DNA of 37,748 bases from Pelagicoccus enzymogenes (GCF_014803405.1 NZ_JACYFG010000050.1:1-37748); one strand, 5' to 3'. Counted from the first letter of the stretch, positions 16,598 to 25,101 are shown. Made by a program: numbers and translations. The notes: generated by a model from the sequence alone, not told the origin.

Positions 16598-18696
16598 TGA
16601 TGAATAAGCGTAATAACATCAAAGCGACTTACTCGGTTGCGCTCGCGGCCTTGGGAGCAATCTCTCTCACGGCTCAGGAGGAACTCGGCGCTGCCCATGA
16701 GCTCGACGCCTTTACGGTGACGACTGCGACTCGGGTGGAGAAGCAGATTAGCTCGATTCCGCAAAGCGTTTCGATCGTATCCGAGCAGTCCCTACAGGAC
16801 CAGCTTTCGATTTCGAGTGATTTGATTTCCGCTCTTTCCCAGATGGCGCCTAGCTACTCTCCGAGTCGCGGCAAGATGACGGGAGCCGGCGAAACCTTCC
16901 GCGGTCGCAGCCCGCTTTTCATGATCGATGGCGTGCCGCAATCCAATCCCTTGCGTGATGGAAGTCGCGATGGCTACACGATCGATCCTGCGATGATCGA
17001 GCGAGTCGAACTGGTGCACGGCGCTTCCGCGGCTCAAGGAATGGGAGCGACTGGAGGTATCATCAACTACGTGACCAAGCGAGCTCCGGCGGTAGATGGC
17101 TTGCGACAGTGGGCTGAGTTCGGCGTCAATACCAGCGAAGAGCTCGAGTCAGCCGGTGTCGGCTATCGTTCCGCTTACGGAGTGGGATATCGCGAGGGAG
17201 CGGTTGGCTTTGTCGGAGGTGTGACTTACGAGTGGCGCCCGATGTCATTCGATGCGGATGGAAATCTGGTGGGCATCGACAATACTCAAGGCGATACCAT
17301 GAACTCCAGCACTTTGGACTTGTATGGAAAAGTCACCTACAACCTAGACGCGGACCAGGAGCTTCGGGTCATGGTGAACAAGTTTAAGATGAAGCAGGAT
17401 CTTGAATACGTGCAGGTGGCGGGTGACAGCTCCGAAGGAATTCCAACCACTTCGATCAAGGGAGAGACTCCAGGAAAGGCCACGCAGAACGACGTTGAAA
17501 CCATTTCGGCGAGCTACCGGCACAATGACCTCGGGGGCGGAAAGCTCTCGGTTGACTTGTTCGCCAACGATTTTGCCGCAACCTACGGGGGCGGCACCTT
17601 TGGAACCTTCCGCTACGAAGGCGAGTTGATCTTCGACCAGTCGGAGAACCAGTCCGACAAGAAGGGCGCGAAGGTGACCTTCGTCCGCGACTTGGACTAT
17701 CTTGGCGATTTGGGCATGGTGACGGGAATCGATTTCTTCGAAGACACCACGCAGCAGGTCCTGGTGCAGACGGATCGCCAATGGGTTCCCGAGACAAGCT
17801 ACAAGAGTTGGGCGCCTTACGTGCAGTTTGATCGCCTTGTCGGCGATTTTGTAGTTACTTCCGGAATACGTTTTGAGAACGCCAAGCTCGAGGTCGGAGA
17901 TTTCACCACGCTCGAATCCTACGGGAGCCAAGATGTCGCTGGAGGCAGCCCCGATTTCGAGGAAGTACTTTTCAATCTAGGCGCGACCTACCGGGTGAAC
18001 GAGCCTCTGACTGTGTTTGCCAGCTACACGCAAGGTTTTGGCATGGCTGACGTAGGACGCGTTCTGCGTGGCATCAATGTGCCGGACCAGGACGTGGACG
18101 ATTTTCTCGATCTTGAACCGGTCGTGACCGACAACTACGAACTCGGGGCGCGTTGGGTATCCGAAGGGTGGAGGGCGTCGTTGAGCGCCTATTGGTCGAC
18201 CTCGGATCTCGGTAGCCGCTTGCAGGCGAACGAGGACGGTATCTACATGGTTCGCCGCGAGAAAACGGAGATCTGGGGCGCTGAAGCGGAGCTGGAACGC
18301 TCATTCGGAAAGCGCGACGAGCTGGGCGGCGTTTTTGCATGGGTGGACGGAAAGTCGGATACCGATGGCGACGGATCGGTGGACACGCGTCTTGACGGAG
18401 CCAATATTCCACCGGCTCGCTTGAACCTTTACTGGAATCGGAACTGGAGCGAAGGCCTGCGCACGCGCTTGCAGGCATCGAACTATTTCGACAGCGACAG
18501 CCGAGGCTTCAGCGGATATACGGTTGTTGACCTACTGCTCTCCCACGAGCTGAAGAAGGGGCTGCTGACAGTCGGTTTCGAGAATGTATTGGATAAGCAA
18601 TACATCACCTACTATTCCCAGACGGTAGGAAACGACAGTCGCTACTTCGCCGGCCGTGGCAGAACGCTGACTGCCAAGTACTCCTTCGAGTTCTAG
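16597..18696 (+). CDS. TonB-dependent siderophore-type receptor
   Basis: A 699-residue outer-membrane receptor. It has a signal peptide (M-M-N-K-R-N-N-I-K, hydrophobic core, S-L-T-A-Q near 28), a TonB-box-like D-A-F-T-V-T segment near 40, the plug domain (S-I-P-Q-S-V-S-I-V-S near 55-64, F-M-I-D-G-V-P-Q near 108-115, R-V-E-L-V-H-G-A near 137-144, then G-G-I-I-N-Y-V-T-K) and a 22-strand-type barrel ending in Y-S-F-E-F with terminal Phe. The plug wording is typical of FhuA/FecA-type siderophore receptors. The ATG overlaps the stop of the PepSY gene by one base. The frame is open upstream within the PepSY gene but that part is not coding. Ferric-siderophore uptake is inferred from plug type, PepSY partner and nearby Fur-like sites; the siderophore is unknown. 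Confidence 0.92.
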   Translation: MMNKRNNIKATYSVALAALGAISLTAQEELGAAHELDAFTVTTATRVEKQISSIPQSVSIVSEQSLQDQLSISSDLISALSQMAPSYSPSRGKMTGAGETFRGRSPLFMIDGVPQSNPLRDGSRDGYTIDPAMIERVELVHGASAAQGMGATGGIINYVTKRAPAVDGLRQWAEFGVNTSEELESAGVGYRSAYGVGYREGAVGFVGGVTYEWRPMSFDADGNLVGIDNTQGDTMNSSTLDLYGKVTYNLDADQELRVMVNKFKMKQDLEYVQVAGDSSEGIPTTSIKGETPGKATQNDVETISASYRHNDLGGGKLSVDLFANDFAATYGGGTFGTFRYEGELIFDQSENQSDKKGAKVTFVRDLDYLGDLGMVTGIDFFEDTTQQVLVQTDRQWVPETSYKSWAPYVQFDRLVGDFVVTSGIRFENAKLEVGDFTTLESYGSQDVAGGSPDFEEVLFNLGATYRVNEPLTVFASYTQGFGMADVGRVLRGINVPDQDVDDFLDLEPVVTDNYELGARWVSEGWRASLSAYWSTSDLGSRLQANEDGIYMVRREKTEIWGAEAELERSFGKRDELGGVFAWVDGKSDTDGDGSVDTRLDGANIPPARLNLYWNRNWSEGLRTRLQASNYFDSDSRGFSGYTVVDLLLSHELKKGLLTVGFENVLDKQYITYYSQTVGNDSRYFAGRGRTLTAKYSFEF

Positions 18697-18723
18697 GGCC
18701 ATCAGGCGAAATCTACTTGTTGC

Positions 18724-18757
18724 AAAGACGTCCGGGAATAGCCGGGCGTCTTTTTTT
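18724..18757 (+). terminator. rho-independent terminator after siderophore receptor
   Basis: A 12-bp stem with one G-U pair (AAAGACGTCCGG at 18724-18735 with CCGGGCGTCTTT at 18742-18753, loop GAATAG) is followed by a run of seven T. A textbook terminator. Confidence 0.92.
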
Positions 18758-19109
18758 GGATACGGCGGGCGCTCTGCTTCGCAGGGTAAATGACATTTAC
18801 GGGATCAAGCTCGCGCAGAGGCGAGGACGTTAAGCGGGGTGGCGGAATTGTTAAGGTAGGGCTGAGCTCCGCCGTAAAGATTGTGCGGGTGCTAGGTCAT
18901 CGCCGTTCTCTGGGTTTCCTGGTGGCATCGGAAGGCTGTTGACAGCTGTCCAAGCTGCTCCATCAGAGCGGCTTGAGAGGATTGGGCCTTGCCAGCAAAG
19001 ATTGACGAATGAGCCTGCGGAAGCGGACCGGCGGCTGTTTACTGCGCAGCGAAGTGACGCATGCGTAACGGCTTGGTATTGACAAGGTCAGCGCGAAGTC
19101 TACTCCGGA
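18758..19109. other. gene-free stretch upstream of TPP riboswitch
   Basis: No coding sequence is supported here. It presumably carries the promoter for the riboswitch-controlled receptor. TTGACA hexamers occur at 18939-18944 and 19079-19084. The second lies about 30 bases before the aptamer, with a weak TACTCC 16 bases further on, but no good -10 element was seen. Function otherwise unassigned. Confidence 0.4.
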
Positions 19110-19228
19110 AAGCATCCTTAGGGGCGACCTGGCATGGGTCTGAGATGCTTCCTTGCTGGCGGTGAAAGCTGTCGGCGCAGACGCGGTCCCTTAGAACCTG
19201 ATCCGGTTGATACCGGCGTAGGAAAAGG
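19110..19228 (+). ncRNA. TPP riboswitch (THI box)
   Basis: The aptamer core is clear: GGGG at 19121-19124, a P3 arm GACC/GGTC flowing into CTGAGA at 19140-19145, a variable P3a region, then CCCTTAGAACCTGATCCGG (19188-19206), a P5 hairpin (CCGG / ACCGG) and GCGTAGGA at 19217-19224. P1 can form from TCCT (19115-19118) and AGGA (19220-19223). These match the universally conserved CUGAGA and ACCUGAUC...GCGUAGG segments of the family, which binds thiamin pyrophosphate and usually represses downstream expression. It sits about 84 bases before the TonB-dependent receptor gene on the same strand. Confidence 0.93.
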
Positions 19229-19236
19229 TAAGAGCC

Positions 19237-19307
19237 GATCTCGAACGTGAGGGCGACTCGCTTTTCTTCGCTCATTGCCGGATCTCAAACGCAAACTATT
19301 GAGATCC
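19237..19307 (+). promoter_or_regulatory. candidate expression platform of the TPP riboswitch
   Basis: The leader between aptamer and start codon contains GATCTC twice (19237-19242 and 19281-19286, each followed by an A/G-A-A-C-G context) and GAGATC once (19301-19306). GAGATC can pair with either copy. The proximal choice gives a 9-bp hairpin (GGATCTCAA 19280-19288 with TTGAGATCC 19299-19307) ending 4 bases before the ATG. Mutually exclusive pairing next to the ribosome-loading zone suggests translational control. No strong intrinsic terminator was seen. The mechanism is inferred. Confidence 0.5.
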
Positions 19308-19311
19308 AAAA

Positions 19312-21408
19312 ATGTCCCAACGTAGAAATAAAATCATGCTCGCCGCTGCGGCGGCAGGCCTCGGCGCGTCCGCTTCTTGGGCGCAGAGCACCGAATCGAT
19401 GGCGGTGGTGGAGCTTCCCGAGCTTTACGTGACCGGTTCGCTCTGGCAATCGGAGCTGCTGGACACCACAGCCAGCGTCACTGTGCTCGATTCCGACCGC
19501 TTCGCGGCCGATGGTTCGCAGCACTTCGAAAACCTGATCGACGCGATCCCGAACCTCACTTGGACGGGTGGCACTTCGCGTCCCCGCTACTTGCAAATTC
19601 GCGGCATCGGCGAGAATTCCCAGTTCGAGGGAGAGACTCCGGACTCCTCGGTCCGCTTCGTGATCGACGACCTCGACTTCACGGGAGTCGGCACCGTGGG
19701 CAGCCTTTTCGACATGCAGCAAGTCGAGGTGCTACGCGGTCCGCAGGCAGGCTCTTTCGGTCTTAATGCAGCCGGCGGCGTTATCAAGCTCGTATCCGCC
19801 GACCCGACTCCGACGCGTTCCGGACTGATCGAAACCAGCATCGGCGAGGACAGCCTCATTTCCGGTGGCATCGCTTTCGGCGGACCGCTGGGCGGCGAAA
19901 GGCTCATGTATCGCCTCTCGGTGCATCAGCTTTCCCAAGACGGCTGGCGCGAAAACCAGACGCTTGACCGCGATGATACCAACGAGCGCGACGAGCTCAC
20001 CTCCCGCTTGAAGCTTCGCTGGCTGGCTACCGACGATTGGACTTGGGATGGCACGCTCTTTTATGCCGACGTCAACAACGGCTACGACGAATGGAGCTTG
20101 GACAACAGCGGTTTCCAAACCTATTCCGACGAGCCTGGCCGTGACGAGCAGGAGTCCTTCGCGGCCAGCCTGCGCGGAACGTGGCAACAGTCGGAGGACA
20201 GCACCTTCACGACGATCACCAGCCTCAGCCAAAGCGACTCGCTCTACAGCTACGATTCCGACTGGACGACGCTCAACAGCGAAGATCCTCGCTCTTACGA
20301 CGCCTTCATGGAAATCGTGCGTGATCGCGAAGCCTTCTCCCAAGAGTTCCGCTACGACTCGCGTGCTGGCGGAGCCTTGGATCGCTGGACGCTTGGAGCT
20401 TATTTCGGCGTGCTCGACGAGAGCAGCGACATCGACTATCGCGACATGTGGAGCAGCCCCGAATGGCCCGTGTTGGCAGACTCCAGCTACGAGAGCGAAA
20501 ATTACGCGCTCTTCGGCCAAGTCGAGAAGTCGCTCTCCGAATCCTCCCGTCTCGTTCTGGGGCTACGCAGCGAGTACTACTCGATTGAGGCCGCTTCCGA
20601 AGGCCTCTACTACGGCTCGCCTTTGCCCAGCGGTCGCGGCAAGGAATCCGGAACCGTGTTTGGCGGAAACCTGACCTTTGAGAACGACATCGCCGAAAAC
20701 CACCTGTTCTTCGCGACATTGGCTCGTGGATACAAAGCTGGTGGCGCCAATATCGCGGCCTTCCTCGAAGAAGGCGATCCCTTGACCTATGGCGACGAAA
20801 CCCTGTGGAACTACGAGCTCGGTCTCCGCAGCAATTGGTTTGATGGGAAGATGACCTCCTCCGTAACCGCTTTCTACCTTGATCGCAGTGATGCCCAGCT
20901 GCGCGACTCTGCGGGCGCTGGCGGATTCTTCCGTTACTTCACTTCCAACCAGGGCGACGCAGAGCACTTCGGTCTAGAAGCGGAAACCCGCTGGTACGTA
21001 TCCGAAAACTGGACGCTTAACGCCGGTATTGGATTGCTTGATACGGAGCTTGCTTCCACTGGACGCGAACTGTCTAACGCGCCAAGCTTCACCTACAATG
21101 CTGGTCTCAGCTACAGCGGCAACAACGGCGTATTCGGCAATCTGCGTCTCAGCGGCCGCGACGAGTACTACGAGTCGAACAGCTCCAGCAACGACGAGCG
21201 ACGTGACGCCTACACCGTAGTGAACGCCACGATCGGCTACGAGTTTGAGGAGTGGACTTTCTCGCTCTGGGCCAAAAACCTCTTCGACGAAGCGTACGCG
21301 AAGCGGCTTTTCTATTTCGGCAACGCCCAGCCAGACTGGACGCCGACCCGTTACGAGAATCCAGCTGACCCGCGCCAGATCGGGGTGACAGCGAGGTACG
21401 CGTTTTAG
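19312..21408 (+). CDS. TonB-dependent receptor, predicted thiamin uptake
   Basis: A 698-residue outer-membrane receptor. It has an N-terminal signal peptide (M-S-Q-R-R-N-K-I-M, A/G-rich core, cleavage after W-A-Q near 25), a TonB-box-like V-V-E-L-P-E-L-Y-V-T-G-S near 31-42, and a plug with S-V-T-V-L-D near 54-59, R-Y-L-Q-I-R-G-I-G-E near 88-97 and V-E-V-L-R-G-P-Q-A-G near 139-148, followed by G-G-V-I-K-L-V. The beta-barrel ends V-T-A-R-Y-A-F with terminal Phe. It is directly preceded by a TPP riboswitch, so the ligand is most probably thiamin, a thiamin phosphate or a precursor; TPP-controlled TonB receptors are known from other Gram-negative lineages such as Bacteroidetes. No inner-membrane thiamin transporter is next to it. 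It ends in a terminator and appears to be a single-gene transcript. Confidence 0.92.
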   Translation: MSQRRNKIMLAAAAAGLGASASWAQSTESMAVVELPELYVTGSLWQSELLDTTASVTVLDSDRFAADGSQHFENLIDAIPNLTWTGGTSRPRYLQIRGIGENSQFEGETPDSSVRFVIDDLDFTGVGTVGSLFDMQQVEVLRGPQAGSFGLNAAGGVIKLVSADPTPTRSGLIETSIGEDSLISGGIAFGGPLGGERLMYRLSVHQLSQDGWRENQTLDRDDTNERDELTSRLKLRWLATDDWTWDGTLFYADVNNGYDEWSLDNSGFQTYSDEPGRDEQESFAASLRGTWQQSEDSTFTTITSLSQSDSLYSYDSDWTTLNSEDPRSYDAFMEIVRDREAFSQEFRYDSRAGGALDRWTLGAYFGVLDESSDIDYRDMWSSPEWPVLADSSYESENYALFGQVEKSLSESSRLVLGLRSEYYSIEAASEGLYYGSPLPSGRGKESGTVFGGNLTFENDIAENHLFFATLARGYKAGGANIAAFLEEGDPLTYGDETLWNYELGLRSNWFDGKMTSSVTAFYLDRSDAQLRDSAGAGGFFRYFTSNQGDAEHFGLEAETRWYVSENWTLNAGIGLLDTELASTGRELSNAPSFTYNAGLSYSGNNGVFGNLRLSGRDEYYESNSSSNDERRDAYTVVNATIGYEFEEWTFSLWAKNLFDEAYAKRLFYFGNAQPDWTPTRYENPADPRQIGVTARYAF

Positions 21409-21437
21409 TCGCAATTGCGTTCGTATCGATATCAATT

Positions 21438-21469
21438 AACGGGTCCTCGCGCTGAGGGCCCGTTTTTTT
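21438..21469 (+). terminator. rho-independent terminator after thiamin-type receptor
   Basis: An 11-bp stem with one G-U pair (AACGGGTCCTC at 21438-21448 with GAGGGCCCGTT at 21454-21464, loop GCGCT) runs into seven T. Confidence 0.92.
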
Positions 21470-21731
21470 GTGGTGATGATCCTCAAGATAGGCTCTTGCA
21501 GTGCGGACCGGGCGGTGCCGAGCGTAGCGACACATTCACCAGTTCCTCCAGAAGGAGGGACAACCTCCGTGTCGTCCGTGCTGCAGGAGCGATTCCGCTG
21601 CATTTGCGGATGGACCTATTTTTGTAGGGCGTCGTCCTCTGTATGGGGCGGAGTGGCTACCAAAACGGTTGCGGTTTCCGGTGTTTTCGGGTGGCTTGGT
21701 CCAGTTCTTGTAGACGACGGAATCGGCACTC
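21470..21731. other. intergenic region with possible repeat debris
   Basis: No gene is supported. Two short symmetrical stretches were noticed: CTCCAGAAGGAG with nearby CTCC/GGAG words around 21544-21572, and a GCAGGAGCGATTCCGCTGC-like stretch around 21584-21602. Both look like pieces of dispersed intergenic repeats, but no second copy occurs in this window to confirm it. Confidence 0.3.
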
Positions 21732-23039
21732 ATGAAAACTTATCTCAACAACCTTTTCGAGAGGGTTAGCCAAAGCCTCTGGCTGATGCCCGCTATGTCG
21801 ATCACCTTGGCGATGGTGTCGGCCTATGGGATGCTTTATTGGGAGGGACTGGGCTTGGGGACTTGGGAAGATGTTCCCCTCGTTTACAGAAGCGGTCGTG
21901 AGACGTCGTTGGCGATTGTGGGCGCGATTGTTGGGTCGTTGGTAACGGTCGCAGGCGTTACTTTTTCGATCACCATCGTTTCGTTGACCTTGGCTTCCTC
22001 TCAGTTCGGTCCGCGGTTGTTGCGCAATTTTTTGAGGAGTCCGTCCTCGCAGGTGACGCTGGGGGCCTTGATCGGCTCGTTCGTCTACGGGATACTGATC
22101 ATGCCGGCCATGGACGATGGCTGGGAAGCGGGCAAGGCCCATCCGTCGGTAACCTTGATGATCGTCTTAGCCTGCGTATGCGTGTGTTTGATTGTCCACT
22201 ACATCCACCATGTTGCGACATCGATTCAAGCGGACTCCCTGGTTGCGTGCGTGTACAGGGAACTGGAGAGCAAGATAGAGGCCTTGCCTGAGCGCGAAAC
22301 GGAAGAGGAGGGCAGCCAACAGCCCGAATGGGGCAAGGCTGACTTCGTTGTGCGAGCCAAGCGTTCGGGCTATCTGACCGCGATTGACCAGGAAGGTTTG
22401 TTGGAGACTGCCAAAAAGGGGAACGCGCGGATTTCGGTGCCGAAACGGGCGGGGCACTTCGTGGCGAAAGGAGAAGTGGTCGCCGAGGTCTTCGGCGATG
22501 TGAACGAGGCGTCCGTTTCGAAATCCATTTCAGATGCTATCTTCTTGGGGGATAAGCGTACTCCAGAGCAAAACCTGGAATTTCTGGTCGACCAATTGGT
22601 GGAGCTCGCTCTGCGGGCGATCTCTCCTGGTATCAACGATCCGAATACGGCGATCGTTTGTATCGATTACCTTTCGGCCGCCTTGCTGCAGGTGAGGTCA
22701 AAGTCGCTGCCGCCAGCTTGCCTCGTGGACGATGAAGGGGAATTGAGAGTGCACTGCCTACAAACAACCTACGATGGACTGATAAACGAGGCGTTTAATC
22801 AGTTGCGGCAGGCAGGCGCTGCGTATCCAGAAATTGTGATCAGAATCGTGAATTCTCTGGAACGAATCGGCGTTGGGCTGGCGCCTGACGACAAGAGGGT
22901 GCCAAGCTTGGCGAAGCAGCTGTCGCAGATTGTCCAGATGGAAAGTTCAAGTGCCCATCCTCGGGTCGATGGGGATCGGGAGGATATTGCTGCATCGATT
23001 GCCCGTTGCCAAAAGGTGTTTGCAGGGCATCGAGTGTAG
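21732..23039 (+). CDS. DUF2254-family membrane protein
   Basis: A 435-residue protein with an N-terminal membrane domain and a C-terminal soluble domain. Helices lie near residues 15-35, 55-85 (A-I-V-G-A-I-V-G-S-L-V-T-V-A-G-V-T-F-S), 110-125 and 140-162. The phrases 'T-F-S-I-T-I-V-S-L-T-L-A-S-S-Q-F-G-P-R-L-L-R-N-F' (about 75-98) and 'A-I-S-P-G-I-N-D-P-N-T-A' (about 296-307) are characteristic of DUF2254 predicted membrane proteins. The family has no firmly established function; ion or solute transport has been guessed. It stands alone: terminator and spacer upstream, and a convergent gene remnant directly downstream. No Shine-Dalgarno sequence precedes the ATG. Confidence 0.85.
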   Translation: MKTYLNNLFERVSQSLWLMPAMSITLAMVSAYGMLYWEGLGLGTWEDVPLVYRSGRETSLAIVGAIVGSLVTVAGVTFSITIVSLTLASSQFGPRLLRNFLRSPSSQVTLGALIGSFVYGILIMPAMDDGWEAGKAHPSVTLMIVLACVCVCLIVHYIHHVATSIQADSLVACVYRELESKIEALPERETEEEGSQQPEWGKADFVVRAKRSGYLTAIDQEGLLETAKKGNARISVPKRAGHFVAKGEVVAEVFGDVNEASVSKSISDAIFLGDKRTPEQNLEFLVDQLVELALRAISPGINDPNTAIVCIDYLSAALLQVRSKSLPPACLVDDEGELRVHCLQTTYDGLINEAFNQLRQAGAAYPEIVIRIVNSLERIGVGLAPDDKRVPSLAKQLSQIVQMESSSAHPRVDGDREDIAASIARCQKVFAGHRV

Positions 23040-23045
23040 GTGATT

Positions 23046-23524
23046 TTAGAAGGGACTCGCTTGTTCCTGCGCTTCGACGAGGGCGTTGACGACGATCATC
23101 AAGGTGGCGAAGGCGGCGGCCTTGCTTGGCTCGTTTAGCTTCAGCTTCTTGGGCAGCGTCTTGTTGGTCGCTTCCAGCCTGCTAAGAAGGCAAAAGAGCA
23201 GCAGCGGATCGCGGCTTAGCTCGACGAGCGCATCTTCATCGGACTTTCCTGGACTTCGCGATTGTTCGGCGGTGGCGTTCAGGAACTCTCGGGTGCAAGT
23301 ATCGACGAGTCCGGCGCGGTTGGGGCTGCTTCGGTGCAGCTGGCCTCATGCATGGGGGCGACGGTGACGGGCGTGTGCAGCGGTAGAAATAGCGAACTTG
23401 GAGGTCCTTGGGCGCCGCGAATGTGGTCGATTATCAAATCCAAGGTATGAGTCGGTTCGAAGGTCGCTACGACGTCGTGTTCGGCTTCTATCTTGGCGGC
23501 AGCTGCGTTGTGGGCATCGAGCAT
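23046..23524 (-). pseudogene. frameshifted gene remnant, unknown protein
   Basis: Two overlapping minus-strand reading frames look like one protein broken by a frameshift. The first (ATG at 23524, M-L-D-A-H-N-A-A-A-A-K-I-E-A-E-H-D-V-V, T-L-D-L-I-I-D-H-I-R-G) is stopped by TGA at 23279-23281. The second frame, open from about 23345 down to TAA at 23046, reads A-G-L-V-D-T-C-T-R-E-F-L-N-A-T-A-E and later L-S-R-D-P-L-L-L-F-C-L-L-S-R-L-E-A and A-F-A-T-L-M-I-V-V-N-A. Both halves have plausible protein-like composition. Codons upstream of the ATG also read N-P-G-S-L-G-D-S, as in the C-terminal part of calcineurin-type phosphoesterases, but no start precedes them. A sequencing error or programmed shift cannot be excluded. 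No family was identified with confidence. Confidence 0.4.
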
Positions 23525-23976
23525 GAGGGTACTGCTATCGCCGAGGCTTCCTGGATTTGGGATGAGGCAAGGGTTGGATAACTAGAGTAACTAGAGATGA
23601 AAATTTAGTAGTGGGCTGTGTGGGGAATGGCCAGTATCTTTTCTAGCTCCCGACGCGCTGTATTGAGTCCTGGTGGGAGGCTGGGAGTGAGGTCTTGTGT
23701 ACTGAGGGGATCGATACTGCGAAGTCTTTTTAGCCCTGCTTTGTTAGATCGCCGGTGGGGTGAGGGGTATTGGACTGCATGGCACTGGTTGGATCGGGTT
23801 GTGCGCGGGACGGGCGTAAAGCCCGCGCCCTACGTCGTCGCTGGAATCGTGGGAGTTGAGGAAGGAGAGTGAGTTGATTGCTCGAAAGCGACTTGCTGGA
23901 TGTTCTCTTAGGCTCTGGGACTAGGCTTGGCGTTGACGGAGGCTGGATTGGGCCTAGGGTGGCGCTACTACTTGTT
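23525..23976. other. spacer with one REP-like palindrome
   Basis: No gene is clearly supported here. The stretch contains a REP-like palindrome (23805-23833) and, at 23860-23866, a GGAGAG purine run ahead of an alternative TTG start for the next gene. A repeated word TAACTAGAG occurs twice in tandem around 23579-23595. The rest is unassigned. Confidence 0.4.
23805..23833. repeat. REP-like palindrome, copy A
   Basis: The core stem is CGGGC (23811-23815), loop GTAAA, GCCCG (23821-23825), preceded by GCGGGA and followed by CGCCCTAC. Same flanks and different stem bases from the copies at 26246 and 36867-36972. Confidence 0.65.
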
Positions 23977-25101
23977 ATGCCGCTTGAATCCCTAGACTCT
24001 AACGTTTTTGATAAGAAGTATGGGGGCGGGTGTGCCTGCCTGTTTGGCTTGCCGTTTTTCTTGGCGGGCCTCGGGGTTATTGTTGCCACGATCCTGATCG
24101 CAGTTGGGGAGCTTGATGGGGATTTGCCGCTTTTCTTCGGTCTGCCGTTTGGAGGTGTCTTCGTCGCGGTGGGGGCGGGGATTCTGTTTTATCGCTCTGG
24201 CTTGAGGATCGATAAGGGGCAGGGAGAAGTTGCCTCTTGGTGGGGGTTGCTGGTCCCTCTGAGGACTAAGCGTTATGCGCTCGGCGATATCGAACTCGTG
24301 ACCATCACGCATGAAATTCGCAGATCCAAGAATTCGTCCTATTCGGTGTATCCAGTAAAGCTGACGTTGAAGAAAGGCGGCGAGCTGAAAGTAACGGAAG
24401 AGCGCAAGGGATCTAACTCGCGGCGGGAGGCGGAGGCGATCGCCAAGTTTCTGGAGGTCGATATTGTGGATCGCTCGGGAGCTGGCGAAGTGCGCCGGAA
24501 GCATGTCGAGTTGGATATGAGCGTGAAGGATCGCTTTCGGAAAGGCCTTTTGCGTAACGACATCCCGGAGGTGCCGTTTGGGATGCGGTCCAAAGTGGAG
24601 TTCGATGAGTATTCCCTGTCGGTAAAGATCCCTCCCCTGGGGTTCCGGCCGTGGCTTTTGGTGCCGACCCTTGGCGTTGCCGTTTTCTTGGCGTTCCCGT
24701 TTTTCGGCATGCTGTTGCCGTTTTTGAATGATCAAGAAAGCGTCGACTGGTTTTTTTTCTTCTTCGTTGGGTTCGTCGCGTTGTTCATGGCGGCTCCGCT
24801 GTCCTTTGTTCTTCGCATGTGGATAGGGGCTTTGAAGGTTTCCGAATCGTTCCAGGTGGACCGGAATCGGCTCGTGTACGAAAGAGGTTGGCTTCTGAAG
24901 AAACGCGTCGAGATCGAGGCGGAGGAGATCGAGGAGCTGAGCTCTGGCTTGGTCCGTGGCAACAGTCGTCGGCCTTTCAACCTACAGGGCCATCCGATAC
25001 AGCTGAGAAGCGACCGGATGGATCTGAAGATCGGAGCCCATCTTGGGAAAGAGGAGAGCGAGTACATCGTTGCCCTGATGAAGGCGGTGCTCGTTTCCTA
25101 G
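23977..25101 (+). CDS. unassigned membrane protein with two TM hairpins
   Basis: About 374 residues from the ATG at 23977 (a TTG at 23878 with a GGAGAG upstream is an alternative that would add 33 residues). Hydrophobic segments lie near 15-42 and 48-70 (L-F-F-G-L-P-F-G-G-V-F-V-A-V-G-A-G-I-L-F) and again near 225-250 and 258-285 (F-F-F-F-F-V-G-F-V-A-L-F). Each pair is followed by a soluble beta-rich segment: G-L-R-I-D-K-G-Q-G-E-V and V-Y-P-V-K-L-T-L-K-K-G-G after the first, and F-Q-V-D-R-N-R-L-V-Y-E-R-G after the second. The repeated 'two helices plus beta domain' layout suggests an internal duplication reminiscent of PH-like membrane-associated domains. No known family was recognised and neighbours give no hint. 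Confidence 0.7.
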   Translation: MPLESLDSNVFDKKYGGGCACLFGLPFFLAGLGVIVATILIAVGELDGDLPLFFGLPFGGVFVAVGAGILFYRSGLRIDKGQGEVASWWGLLVPLRTKRYALGDIELVTITHEIRRSKNSSYSVYPVKLTLKKGGELKVTEERKGSNSRREAEAIAKFLEVDIVDRSGAGEVRRKHVELDMSVKDRFRKGLLRNDIPEVPFGMRSKVEFDEYSLSVKIPPLGFRPWLLVPTLGVAVFLAFPFFGMLLPFLNDQESVDWFFFFFVGFVALFMAAPLSFVLRMWIGALKVSESFQVDRNRLVYERGWLLKKRVEIEAEEIEELSSGLVRGNSRRPFNLQGHPIQLRSDRMDLKIGAHLGKEESEYIVALMKAVLVS

